Assembly (NCBI GenBank): GCA_963713625.1
Contig: CAVQMN010000012.1
Span: 62,001 to 126,000, forward strand
Direction: 5' to 3'
DNA length: 64,000 nucleotides
DNA from: Bog-756 sp963713625
GTDB taxonomy: Bacteria > Actinomycetota > Acidimicrobiia > Acidimicrobiales > RAAP-2
The notes beneath the pieces are model-generated. The model did not search any database. It was given only the letters and a program-made list of their open reading frames with translations, and had not been told where the DNA came from. This document shows positions 24,821-32,911 of the stretch, piece by piece. Each line of letters begins with the position of its first letter. Position 1 is the first letter of the stretch. Both the position numbers and the translations under genes were made by a program.

Positions 24821-25665
24821 GTGACCGGCCCGAGGGCCGAGGCGTCGATCATCGCCACGTGGTCGGCGAGTACTTCCGCCTCGAACGCTGGGAGGTGCCA
24901 CCCGCGCCGGGGACCGAGCTGTTCTCCGAAATCGGTGGCCGCGCCCCGCTCGACGCCCACCAGATGGGGGCCGGCGGTGGGCTCCGCATGGGCGCGCTGC
25001 TGACCACCGTCGACTCGCTCGGTGGCTTCTTGTGCGGTATTTCGGTGCAGCCCGAGTGGATCGTCACCACCTCGATGATGGCCACGGTGGCCCAGCTGTC
25101 CCACGTGGGCCCACTCCGGCTGCACGGCCGCATCCTCCGTCGCGGGCGGAACGCGGTGGTGGCCGCCCTCGATGTCGTGGACGAGGGACTCGGAGACCGG
25201 ACGGTCGCCGCCGTCACCATGACCAGTGCCGTGCTCGACCCCGGAGACATGGACCTGCATTTCGAGCGCCCGTTCGTCATCCCCATGGCCCCGGCCGATC
25301 CGGACCCGTCACCACCCGAGGAGTTCTTCTGCATCGAACCCGGACGCGGACCGGTGACCCGGCTGGACCTGGCCGACCGGCTCCGCAATCCGTGGGGCAT
25401 CCTGCACGGGGGCGCGGTGGCCATGTTGGCCGACGTGGCCGCGTGTCGGGCGGTGGGTGGCGGGGAAGGTGGCCCCGAGCGGCCGGTGGCTGCGGCCGAC
25501 ACCGTGCTCCACTACCTGCGCCCCAACAAAGTCGGACCGGTCGAAGCCCGGTGCCAGGTGCTCGGCGGTCCGCCGGGCCGCACCCTCGTGCGGGTGGCCG
25601 TCCACGACATCGGGGCCGATGCCCGGCTGACCGCCGTGGGCACGGTCGCCGTGCTCGACGTGTGA
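24817..25665 (+). CDS. Second double-hotdog thioesterase-like protein
   Basis: The ATG at 24817 overlaps the previous stop (ATGA). The 282 residues again contain two hotdog modules. The first includes GGGLRMGALLTTVDSLGGFLCG and VTTSMMATVAQL; the second is the more canonical one with NPWGILHGGAVAMLADVAACRA, the usual PaaI HGG motif, and DTVLHYLRPNKVGPV. It is a diverged paralogue of its neighbour. The pair probably forms a heteromeric or sequential thioesterase. Confidence 0.75.
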   Translation: MSDRPEGRGVDHRHVVGEYFRLERWEVPPAPGTELFSEIGGRAPLDAHQMGAGGGLRMGALLTTVDSLGGFLCGISVQPEWIVTTSMMATVAQLSHVGPLRLHGRILRRGRNAVVAALDVVDEGLGDRTVAAVTMTSAVLDPGDMDLHFERPFVIPMAPADPDPSPPEEFFCIEPGRGPVTRLDLADRLRNPWGILHGGAVAMLADVAACRAVGGGEGGPERPVAAADTVLHYLRPNKVGPVEARCQVLGGPPGRTLVRVAVHDIGADARLTAVGTVAVLDV

Positions 25666-25736
25666 AGGCCCGCCTCGAGGGGTGACATGATTCGGACCTC
25701 CGGCGCAGCCGCGACCATGTTCGGGAGGAAGTGTCG

Positions 25737-26594
25737 ATGATCGGGAAGACCGTGGTGGTCACCGGGGGCAACTCCGGGGTGGGTAAGGCCACGGCTACGG
25801 CGCTGGCCGCACTCGGGGCCCGTACGGTGATCACCGCCCGCAGCGAGACCCGCGGCACCGAAGCGGTGGCTGACATCCGCCGGGCCAGCGGGTCCGACCG
25901 GGTCGAGTTGGCGGTGTTCGACTTGGCCGACCTGGCCTCGGTCCGCCACGGTGCGGAGCAGCTGCTCGAGCGGTACGACGAGATCCACGTGCTGGTCAAC
26001 AACGCCGGCCTGGTGCTGTCCAGCCGCACCGAGACCAGGGACGGATACGAATCCACCTTTGCCATCAACCATCTGGGGCCCTTCTCCCTGACCCAGCTCC
26101 TGTCGGGCCGGCTCATCGCCTCGGCCCCGGCCCGGGTGGTCAACGTCGCTTCCACCGCCCACCGGTCGGCCCGGGGTGGGGTGGGCTTCGATGATCTCCA
26201 GTCAGAGCACGGGTACCGGGGCATGCAGGTCTACGGGCGGTCGAAACTGGCCAACATCCTGTTCACCAACGAGCTCGCCCGTCGCCTGTCGGGAACCGGG
26301 GTGACGGCCAACTCACTGCATCCGGGCACGGTGGCCACCGGCTACGCCAGGGATGGCGATGCCTCCGGGTTCCTGGCCTTCGGGGTGAAGGTCATCAAGC
26401 CTTTCATCCTCACCCCGGAGAAGGGCGCCCGCACCTCGGTGTACCTGGCCTCCTCGCCCGAGGTCGCCGAGGTGACGGGGGAGTACTTCGTCAAGTGCAA
26501 GCCCCGGACCCCCTCGCCAGCGGCCCGCGACGAGGCCGCCGCCGCCCGGCTGTGGTCGGTCAGCGAGGAGCTGGTGGCCCGGGCCACCGCCTGA
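25737..26594 (+). CDS. SDR, retinol-dehydrogenase-like
   Basis: I chose the ATG at 25737 because GGGAGG lies about eight bases before it; a GTG two codons upstream is possible. The 285-residue protein has TGGNSGVGKATA, LVNNAGLV, the catalytic serine in VNVASTAHRSA and YGRSKLAN with Tyr-x3-Lys. The NSGVGKATA signature and length match the actinobacterial 'oxidoreductase of retinol dehydrogenase type'. It lies 71 bases after the thioesterase operon in the same direction. Confidence 0.83.
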   Translation: MIGKTVVVTGGNSGVGKATATALAALGARTVITARSETRGTEAVADIRRASGSDRVELAVFDLADLASVRHGAEQLLERYDEIHVLVNNAGLVLSSRTETRDGYESTFAINHLGPFSLTQLLSGRLIASAPARVVNVASTAHRSARGGVGFDDLQSEHGYRGMQVYGRSKLANILFTNELARRLSGTGVTANSLHPGTVATGYARDGDASGFLAFGVKVIKPFILTPEKGARTSVYLASSPEVAEVTGEYFVKCKPRTPSPAARDEAAAARLWSVSEELVARATA

Positions 26595-26727
26595 GCCCGA
26601 CGACGTCCGGCGTCGGCGATGGCCTCGTCGTGGACCGCCGGTCCGCCATCGGTCCTGGTCCCGGTCCTAAGGTGTTCGCCGGACGGCGCACCCCACCGGG
26701 AGCGCCGCAGCGACACGGAGGTTTGCC

Positions 26728-27318
26728 ATGGCCGGGCCAGCGGGAGCGGGTGTCACGCCAGAGGAGCGGGACATCCTTCGCATCATCGGGAAGTCCTGGG
26801 GATGGGTGCTGTTCTTCGGCATCGTGACCCTGATCCTCGGGGTCCTGGTCACCATCAAGCCGAAGGACACGATCTACGCCTTCGCCATCCTGCTCGGCAT
26901 CTGGCTGTTCCTGGCCGGCCTCTTCCGGATCGTGATGGCCATCGCCGATCACGACGACACCGGCGGCACCCGGTGGTTCATGGCCTTCTTGGGCCTGTTG
27001 TCGGTCATCATCGGGATCCTCTTCCTGCGGCACACCGATGAGACGGTGACCACACTGGCCTTTCTCATCGGGCTCTTCTGGGTGGTCGGCGGGATCATCG
27101 AGTTCTTCACCGCCTACACCGACCACGGGTCCGAGACCCGCGGCTGGGGGATCGCCATGGGCGTACTCGCCTTTGCCGCCGGCATCGTGACCCTGGTCTG
27201 GCCCCACCTCACCCTGGGGGTGTTGGCCGTGATCATGGGGATCTGGTTGATCATCTACGGGTTGTTGGAGATCGTGCTCTCGCTGCAGCTGCGTCACCTG
27301 GCCGAGAGTCCGGCCTGA
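26728..27318 (+). CDS. HdeD-family (DUF308) membrane protein
   Basis: A 196-residue integral membrane protein starting with ATG at 26728, a few bases after GGAGG. Six hydrophobic helices alternate with short loops in the pattern of HdeD: WGWVLFFGIVTLILGVLV, YAFAILLGIWLFLAGLFRI, WFMAFLGLLSVIIGILFL and so on. HdeD contributes to acid resistance in enteric bacteria; in actinobacteria the role is unknown. It is convergent with the TetR gene. Confidence 0.82.
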   Translation: MAGPAGAGVTPEERDILRIIGKSWGWVLFFGIVTLILGVLVTIKPKDTIYAFAILLGIWLFLAGLFRIVMAIADHDDTGGTRWFMAFLGLLSVIIGILFLRHTDETVTTLAFLIGLFWVVGGIIEFFTAYTDHGSETRGWGIAMGVLAFAAGIVTLVWPHLTLGVLAVIMGIWLIIYGLLEIVLSLQLRHLAESPA

Positions 27319-27340
27319 GCCGGCCTGGGCCCCGGTCCGC

Positions 27341-28003
27341 TCAGTCTCTCCGCCCCGCCACGCTCCCGTCCCTCAGCGCCACCGCGGCCCGGGCCCGTTT
27401 CACCTGCTCGGTGGTCAGCGGTGGATGCTCGAGGACCTGGTCCGTCGGCGCCAGGGAGCAGAGCAACAGGTCGAGGTGGCGCAGCCAGGCACCGGGTGAC
27501 ACCGTCGCCGTGGTCTCGATGACGCCGCGCAGCGACCAGAACAGGACGATGACGTCCTCGTAGACCAGGTCCCGGCGGACGGCGCCCTCCGATTGGGCCC
27601 TCGACAGCAGGGCGCGACAGACGGTCTCGATCTCGTCGCGCAAGGTCCCCGTGGAGCTGTTCCACAGTCTGGTCAGGCAGCCGGCATGTCGGAACTGGAG
27701 CCAACCCACCGCCCGGATGAACTCGGCGAACCCGTCTGCGGGCGATTCGTTGGCCAGCGCGTCCTGTCCGGCGGTGAGCACGCCCTCGAGCACCTCGTCG
27801 ATGACCGCCTCGATGAGCAGCTCTTTGGTCGGGAACCGCCGGTAGAGGGTGCCCACACCGACGCCCGCCCGCTGGGCGATCACTTCGACACAGACGTCCA
27901 CCCCTTCCTCATCGAAGACGGCGCGGGCCGCGGCCAGGATCTTGACCCGGTTTCGGGCCGCATCCCGGCGGAGCACCGGCGCCTCCGTGCCGGGACCGCT
28001 CAT
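27341..28003 (-). CDS. TetR-family regulator
   Basis: A 220-residue protein with the N-terminal HTH: RNRVKILAAARAVFDEEGVDVCVEVIAQRAGVGVGTLYRRFPTKELL (in segments, residues 18-65). The C-terminal ligand domain is typical of the subfamily with PF21597-like ends. Its ATG overlaps the stop of the MFS pump gene (ATGA at 28000-28003), so pump and regulator are one operon. The palindrome at 29578-29599 before the pump is its likely operator, pointing to drug-responsive autoregulation. Confidence 0.87.
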   Translation of the reverse strand: MSGPGTEAPVLRRDAARNRVKILAAARAVFDEEGVDVCVEVIAQRAGVGVGTLYRRFPTKELLIEAVIDEVLEGVLTAGQDALANESPADGFAEFIRAVGWLQFRHAGCLTRLWNSSTGTLRDEIETVCRALLSRAQSEGAVRRDLVYEDVIVLFWSLRGVIETTATVSPGAWLRHLDLLLCSLAPTDQVLEHPPLTTEQVKRARAAVALRDGSVAGRRD

Positions 28004-29538
28004 TGTTCGGCGATGGTCCCGCCCGGGACCAGGGCCAGTTCGGCGTTCTTCAGGTGGGCCTCGTGATCGGCGTCGGCGGCATCCGAGGTGGCGGTGGGAA
28101 TGAAGATGGCGGCGACGATGGCCACCACGGTCATGAGGGCCAGAAAGGCGAAACCGCGCGTGTAGCCGGACTGGGCCGGGTGCCCGCTGCGGAGCAGTGT
28201 CGAGGTGATGATGGACGACATCACCGCGGCGCCGACCGCGCCCCCGATGGTGCGGATGTTGGCGTTCATGCCGCTGGCCACACCCGTCTGGGCCGGAGGC
28301 ACGGCTTGGACGATGAGGTTGGACATGGCCGAGAAGGCCAGGCCGAGCCCGACCCCGAGCAGGGTACTGGCCAGATAGATCTCCCACGGGAGGGTATGGG
28401 CAAAGGCCAGGATCAGATAGCACGTGCACGAGAACATGGATCCGATGATCACCGCGGCTTTGGATCCGATCGCCGCGGCGATGCGACCGGACAGCATGCC
28501 GAAGATGAACATGGTCACGGTGAGGGGCAAGAGGTAGAGGCCCGACTGGATGATGCTGGCCCCGAAGCCGTAGCCGGTCGACTTCGGCGTCTGCAGGAAT
28601 TCGGGGAGGAAGGCGATGACCGAGTACATCCCGATGCCGAAGAGAAAGGCCACCAGGTTGTTCGTCCACACCGCGGGGATCCGCATCATCCGCATGTCGA
28701 TGAGTGGCTCGCGCGAGTGAAGTTCGACGGCGATCCACACCACGGCGATGATCGCGGCCAAGACGATCAAACCGATGACCTTGGGTGAGCCCCACCCCCA
28801 TGTCGGTGCCTCGCTGACCCCGACCAGCAGGGCCACCAGCCAACCGGACAGGAGCACGGCGGCCAGCCAACTCACCCGGCCCGGGGTCCGCACCGGTGAT
28901 TCGGGGACGAAGAAGTACGCGCACACCGCGGCGATCAGGGTGATGACCAGCGGGATCCAGAACAGCCAGTGATAGTCGAGGTGGAGGACGATGGGTCCGG
29001 CCAGGACGATGCCGGCTCCGCCGCCGACGGCGGCCATGGCCGCGACGACGCCGACCCCGGTGGCGACCCGGGCCGCCGGGAACTCGTCCCGGATGATCCC
29101 GAAGGCCAGGGGCAGGACGGCTCCACCGATTCCCTGGATGGCCCGAGCCAGGATGAGCACCCAGATGGACTGGGCCAGCCCCGCCAGCAAGGAGCCGAGG
29201 GCGAGGGCGAGCAGGGTGGCCACCAGCATCCGTTCCTTGCCGACCATGTCTCCCACCCGACCGAGAATCGGCGTGAAGATCGAGGCTGACAGCAGGTACA
29301 CGGTCAGCACCCAGGTCACCGTGCCCTGGGAGGTGTGCAGGTCGTGCTGGATGGTCGACAGGACCGGTGTCACCAGCGACTGGAGCAGGGCGTAGGCCGA
29401 CACCCCGAGCAGGAGCACGACGAACGTGACTCGGTAGTTTCCTCGTTCCTTCGTCTTGGTCACAGGGCTCACAGGGGGGTCACGGGTCCGGGGTGCCCGG
29501 CTCGACCGGACGGCGAACCGGGCGGTTTCGAACACCAT
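28000..29538 (-). CDS. MFS drug exporter, DHA2/EmrB-like
   Basis: A 512-residue protein with about 14 membrane helices, the DHA2 arrangement. Motif A appears as GRVGDMVGKERML after helix 2, and motif C-like VGGGAGIVLAGPIV in helix 5. The N-terminus is uncertain: ATG at 29538 is used, but GTG codons near 29463-29475 would give a shorter and more usual tail. It should export hydrophobic compounds using the proton gradient. It is cotranscribed with the TetR gene that overlaps its stop. Confidence 0.87.
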   Translation of the reverse strand: MVFETARFAVRSSRAPRTRDPPVSPVTKTKERGNYRVTFVVLLLGVSAYALLQSLVTPVLSTIQHDLHTSQGTVTWVLTVYLLSASIFTPILGRVGDMVGKERMLVATLLALALGSLLAGLAQSIWVLILARAIQGIGGAVLPLAFGIIRDEFPAARVATGVGVVAAMAAVGGGAGIVLAGPIVLHLDYHWLFWIPLVITLIAAVCAYFFVPESPVRTPGRVSWLAAVLLSGWLVALLVGVSEAPTWGWGSPKVIGLIVLAAIIAVVWIAVELHSREPLIDMRMMRIPAVWTNNLVAFLFGIGMYSVIAFLPEFLQTPKSTGYGFGASIIQSGLYLLPLTVTMFIFGMLSGRIAAAIGSKAAVIIGSMFSCTCYLILAFAHTLPWEIYLASTLLGVGLGLAFSAMSNLIVQAVPPAQTGVASGMNANIRTIGGAVGAAVMSSIITSTLLRSGHPAQSGYTRGFAFLALMTVVAIVAAIFIPTATSDAADADHEAHLKNAELALVPGGTIAEQ

Positions 29539-29577
29539 GGATTCGAAGCGGAACCGGCGCTCCGCCTACGGTAGCCC

Positions 29578-29599
29578 AAGCGGAATGATCATTCCACTT
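29578..29599. promoter_or_regulatory. Palindromic TetR operator upstream of MFS-tetR operon
   Basis: GGAATGATCATTCC at 29582-29595 is a perfect 14-bp palindrome. Extending outward, AAG and CTT arms still pair apart from one pyrimidine/purine position, giving a nearly perfect 22-bp site. It lies about 40-60 bases upstream of the pump start, the usual place for a TetR repressor site. Confidence 0.75.
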
Positions 29600-29609
29600 T
29601 ATCCTCGCA

Positions 29610-29666
29610 TCCACCCGCTCCCTATATCCACCCGCTCCCTATAGGAGCGGGTGGGCTTCCACCCGC
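29610..29666. terminator. Repeat/hairpin cluster with alternative stems between two transcription units
   Basis: A 17-bp unit TCCACCCGCTCCCTATA is repeated in tandem (29610-29626, 29627-29643). CCACCCGCTCC at 29628-29638 pairs with GGAGCGGGTGG at 29644-29654 across a five-base loop. The same GCGGGTGG can instead pair with CCACCCGC at 29659-29666. It sits just downstream of the DUF4328 gene and upstream of the MFS operator, so it probably terminates the former's transcript. No T-run follows. Confidence 0.5.
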
Positions 29667-29686
29667 CCGGGGTCCGATCCGCCGGC

Positions 29687-30511
29687 CTACGGCCCGGCCG
29701 GCGTGGGCCGGTCTGGTGGTCCCGGTTGCTCCGGAAAGAGCAGCCGTCGGTGGGCATCGGCGATGACCCCCACCACCGCCCGCCCCTGGACCGCGAATCC
29801 GACGCCGAGGCCCAAGGTGATGGCGGCGAAGACGAAGGCGATCGGACTCCCGATCAACGTGGTGACAGTGGTGACCAGATCCATGACCAGCACGGCGATG
29901 AAAAAGGCCCACATGCGGGCGACCACGGCTCGGCCCGGGTCGCCCGGGGGCAGGCAGTCCCGCATGGACTGGTAGGGGAACCAGAAGTTGACCACCGGGA
30001 TGAACCAACTGCCCACGCCGAGCCCGGGCGAGCGTCTGGCCGGGAGGAACAAGAACCGGGCCGTCGCCGCCGCCTGGAACTGCCACCTGAGGAGGAAGAC
30101 GTAGAAGGGCACGACGAACACCAGGTTCAAGAGGGAGAGCAGGTTCAGGTCGGCCGGAACAACGGGGAGCGCCTGGTTCTGGACGACACCGGTCTGCTGC
30201 TGGACGCGGATGTTGTGGATGAGCTCCCGTAGGAGCGAGCGCTCAGCCCAGGCCACCAACAGTTCGACGACGATGACGGCCAGATAGGCGACCAGTGCCC
30301 GCTTGGCCCAAGGTCCGGCCTGCAACTCCGCCTCGAACCGGCCGTGGACGGAGGGGCCGGGGAGGTAGGGCTGGGGCCCGATGGGACCGGGCGCCCCGGG
30401 CCCCGAAGGGTCGGAGGCGAATTCGGTCCACCCGTGGCCGTCCCACCATCGCCATGCCTTCACACCCGACGGGTCGGGGTACCAGCCCGGGGGCGGGCCG
30501 CCGGGCCACAT
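29687..30511 (-). CDS. DUF2510 plus DUF4328 membrane protein
   Basis: Using the ATG at 30509-30511, the 274-residue protein begins with a DUF2510 motif (PPGWYPDPSGVKAWRWWDGHGWTEF), a short tryptophan-rich module common at the N-termini of actinobacterial membrane proteins. A proline-rich linker follows, then a DUF4328 domain with about five membrane helices (RALVAYLAVIVVELLVAW, LLNLVFVVPFYVFLLRW, SWFIPVVNFWFPYQSM, MWAFFIAVLVMDLVT, AITLGLGVGFAVQ). The function is unknown. Confidence 0.78.
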   Translation of the reverse strand: MWPGGPPPGWYPDPSGVKAWRWWDGHGWTEFASDPSGPGAPGPIGPQPYLPGPSVHGRFEAELQAGPWAKRALVAYLAVIVVELLVAWAERSLLRELIHNIRVQQQTGVVQNQALPVVPADLNLLSLLNLVFVVPFYVFLLRWQFQAAATARFLFLPARRSPGLGVGSWFIPVVNFWFPYQSMRDCLPPGDPGRAVVARMWAFFIAVLVMDLVTTVTTLIGSPIAFVFAAITLGLGVGFAVQGRAVVGVIADAHRRLLFPEQPGPPDRPTPAGP

Positions 30512-30616
30512 GGGATCCACCGGCCGAAGAGTACTTCGGGGACGCCGCCCGACCCGGCTTCGATCCGGCCGGCGAGGCCACCAACCGATCGGCTCCCAAC
30601 GAGAGCCGCACCCGCT

Positions 30617-30688
30617 TCGCACCCGCCCCGGCCCGCACCGCCTCGAACCCAGCGGCCCGCACCGCCTCGAACCCACCAGCCCGCGCCG
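30617..30688. repeat. 24-bp tandem repeat upstream of the DUF4328 gene
   Basis: GCCCGCACCGCCTCGAACCC occurs at 30631-30650 and again at 30655-30674, 24 bases apart, with partial copies on both sides. The core TCGAACC also appears in the array at 612-735. It fills the gap 30512-30712 between two genes on the same strand; no gene is seen there. Confidence 0.6.
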
Positions 30689-30712
30689 GCCCCGGGCGGA
30701 CCTCGACGTGGC

Positions 30713-32011
30713 CTACAGAGGCTCCCCTTCGCCCAGCTCGGTGGTGACCTGGCCGATGGCCTGGGTCTCCGACGCCGCCGACAGCTCCTGGCCGCCCCCC
30801 TTGTCGCGCCAGAGCTGGGGCACCCGCCACAACAGGATGCCGACACCGGCCACACAGGCCAACCCGCCCGACCAGACGGCGAACTGGGGTCCGCCGATGG
30901 CGGCGGCCACGCCCGTCTCGGCGTCTCCGATGCGCGGACCACCGGCCACCACCGCGAAGAACGTGCCCGACAACCGTCCCTGCAGGTGTTCAGGAACGGT
31001 CCGTTGCTGCACGGCCTGTCGGAAGACCGCCGAGACCACGTCGGCGGCACCGGCCAGGGCCAGCAGGGACAGGCCGATCCAGAGCACGGGAACGACGCCG
31101 AAGATGGCGATGGTCGTGCCCCAGATCAACACACAGCCGGCGATGGCCCGACCCTGGTGCCGGACCCGGCTGCACCATCCGGTGAACAGTGAGCCGACCA
31201 GCGCGCCGGCTCCCGGTGCTGCGTAGAGGAGCCCGACGACCCCGGCACCCCCACCGAACAGGCCGACGCCGAGGGCCGGAAAGACGGCCCGGGGCATGCC
31301 GAAGATCATGGCGTTGAGGTCGATCCAGTAGGTGGCCGACAACAGCTTCTCGTGGCTGAGGTGGCGGAAGCCCTCGGCCATCGACCGGAGACCCATCGGG
31401 GTCCCGCCTCCGGCCGGTACCAGGGCCGGCAGGAGCAGCGCGGCGATGAGGGCCACGCCGAAGGTGGCCACGTCGATCCCGTACACCGCGCCCAGTCCGA
31501 TGGTGGCGATGAGGATGCCGGCCAGGGCCGGGCCCGCCACCAGGGCCAGCTGCTGGATGGTGGTCTGCAGGGCGATGGCCGCGGTCACGTCGGGACCGTC
31601 GACCAGCATGGGGAGTGCGGCCCGACGTGCCGGCCAGTCCACGCCCTGGAAGCCCGCCCCCGCCGCGGTGCACACGAACAGCGGCCATACCGCCGGGTGG
31701 GCGAACGAGGCGTTGACCACCAGCCCGCCCACCGCGGTGGCCATGGCCAGTTGGGTGAGGATCAGGACCTTCCTACGATCCATGGCGTCGGCCAGGGTGC
31801 CGCCCCAGAGCGCTCCGGCCAGCAGTGGCACCAGCTGGGCCAGACCGATCAGGCCGACGATCAGCGTCGAGTGGGTGAGTCCGTAGGCCTGAAATGAGAC
31901 GGCCACCAGGGTGAGCTGGGAACCCATTCCCGAGACGGTCTGGCCGGCCCACAGCCGGCGGAAGTGCCGGTACTTCCGCAAGGGGGAGATGTCGACGACG
32001 AACCGGGCCAC
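30713..32011 (-). CDS. MFS transporter, enterobactin-exporter (EntS)-like
   Basis: A GTG at 32009-32011 gives 432 residues with about 12 membrane helices. FRRLWAGQTVSGMGSQLTLVAVSFQAY at the start and GGTLADAMDRRKVL (motif A) are characteristic of the MFS_3/EntS-like exporters. SGTFFAVVAGGPRIGDAETG near the end matches the second characteristic loop. Substrates in this group include siderophores and macrolides. The C-terminal tail is hydrophilic. It diverges from a short leaderless gene. Confidence 0.82.
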   Translation of the reverse strand: MARFVVDISPLRKYRHFRRLWAGQTVSGMGSQLTLVAVSFQAYGLTHSTLIVGLIGLAQLVPLLAGALWGGTLADAMDRRKVLILTQLAMATAVGGLVVNASFAHPAVWPLFVCTAAGAGFQGVDWPARRAALPMLVDGPDVTAAIALQTTIQQLALVAGPALAGILIATIGLGAVYGIDVATFGVALIAALLLPALVPAGGGTPMGLRSMAEGFRHLSHEKLLSATYWIDLNAMIFGMPRAVFPALGVGLFGGGAGVVGLLYAAPGAGALVGSLFTGWCSRVRHQGRAIAGCVLIWGTTIAIFGVVPVLWIGLSLLALAGAADVVSAVFRQAVQQRTVPEHLQGRLSGTFFAVVAGGPRIGDAETGVAAAIGGPQFAVWSGGLACVAGVGILLWRVPQLWRDKGGGQELSAASETQAIGQVTTELGEGEPL

Positions 32012-32186
32012 CCGCCAACGGTAGTGGTGACCGGCCCGAGTCCCGGGACCGTCCGGTGCCTCCCGGGTCCGGGACCTTCGACGCTCAACCGGGCCCGGTC
32101 CGATGGCGATATGCAGGTGAACGGGTAGTTTCCGGGGTGGGCATTGGCATGAAATCCAATGCCACACCAGTTCGATACCCGTCCGC

Positions 32187-32202
32187 TATACTGGGCGAGG
32201 TG
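32187..32202 (+). promoter_or_regulatory. -10 element of a leaderless promoter
   Basis: TATACT at 32187-32192 is a near-consensus -10 box, and the GTG start of the short gene follows after exactly seven bases (32200). This spacing puts the transcription start on the GTG itself, as in actinobacterial leaderless mRNAs. No clear -35 hexamer is seen at 17 bases. Confidence 0.6.
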
Positions 32203-32367
32203 CAAGGTTCGTCGGATCGAAAGACCCAGGTCGACGAGAAGCAGGAGAAGGCCGAGTCGGCCGCGCCCTCCATGGCGGTATCCATTGCCGGCATCTCCAC
32301 GGCGTGCAGCAAAGATGCCCTTGTATCGAGCGCCAAAGCAGTTCGGGAGGCACTCTCGACGGATTGA
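32200..32367 (+). CDS. Short (55-residue) protein from a leaderless transcript
   Basis: The frame runs from GTG 32200 to TGA 32365-32367. The N-terminal half is charged (SSDRKTQVDEKQEKAES). The C-terminal half is small-residue-rich with one cysteine (SMAVSIAGISTACSKDALVSS). A -10 box seven bases upstream and a textbook terminator 32 bases downstream bound it closely, which argues that it is a real transcription unit. I do not recognise the family. A peptide precursor or small regulatory protein are both possible. Confidence 0.6.
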   Translation: MQGSSDRKTQVDEKQEKAESAAPSMAVSIAGISTACSKDALVSSAKAVREALSTD

Positions 32368-32398
32368 ACAGACACCCAACAAGGTCTGGAACCGTCGA

Positions 32399-32435
32399 GG
32401 AGTCGCTTCTTAGGAAGCGGCTCCTTTTTTGTTTT
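32399..32435 (+). terminator. Rho-independent terminator
   Basis: GGAGTCGCTTC (32399-32409) pairs with GAAGCGGCTCC (32414-32424) across the loop TTAG with one G-T pair, and TTTTTTGTTTT follows at once. It is the clearest intrinsic terminator in the window and ends the transcript of the 55-residue gene. Confidence 0.92.
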
Positions 32436-32630
32436 CCAGGACCGGCCTCCTGCGGCTGATCACGGCGACCCCGGGTGGAGCACCCCTCTCCGCCTCCCGT
32501 CCCTTCGGCCACACCCACCTATCACCCAGCAATCGTTGCCCGAATTCAATTCCCGGGGAACAGCAGATCTTGCCTGATTCATGGAAATGACTCGGGCCAC
32601 ACCTACGAAATACTCAGAAAGGAGTCCACC

Positions 32631-32816
32631 ATGTGTGATCACGAACGTACGACGCACGCCGACCACCGTGTCGGATTCGACGACCGAAACGAGCCCGACT
32701 GGGCCCGTCGGGCAACCAGTCAGCGAGCGGCCGAATGGTCATCGGACCGCGTGCTCGACCCGGGCGATGTCCACGACAAGGGCGAGCAGTCGCTCTGCGT
32801 CGGGGAAGCCGCCTGA
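32631..32816 (+). CDS. Small hydrophilic protein with strong ribosome site
   Basis: The ATG at 32631 is preceded by AGAAAGGAG with optimal spacing. The 61-residue product begins MCDHERTTHADH, rich in Cys/His, continues with an acidic and arginine-rich middle and ends SLCVGEAA. No known domain is recognised. The excellent ribosome site contrasts with its small size and supports real translation. It lies between the terminator and the convergent ABC exporter. Confidence 0.68.
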   Translation: MCDHERTTHADHRVGFDDRNEPDWARRATSQRAAEWSSDRVLDPGDVHDKGEQSLCVGEAA

Positions 32817-32911
32817 TCCCCCCGACGTCCGCCCGACCCCGCCCACCGGCCGGCCCGGTCAGGGGCCGGGCTCGATCCCGAACCGATCCTTGTCCGGTCC
32901 GGCGGACTCGG

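Noticed and set aside
32085..32375. Reverse-strand 96-codon frame over the leaderless gene
   Set aside because: It has no ribosome site, and the forward strand has a -10 box and terminator that define a transcript.
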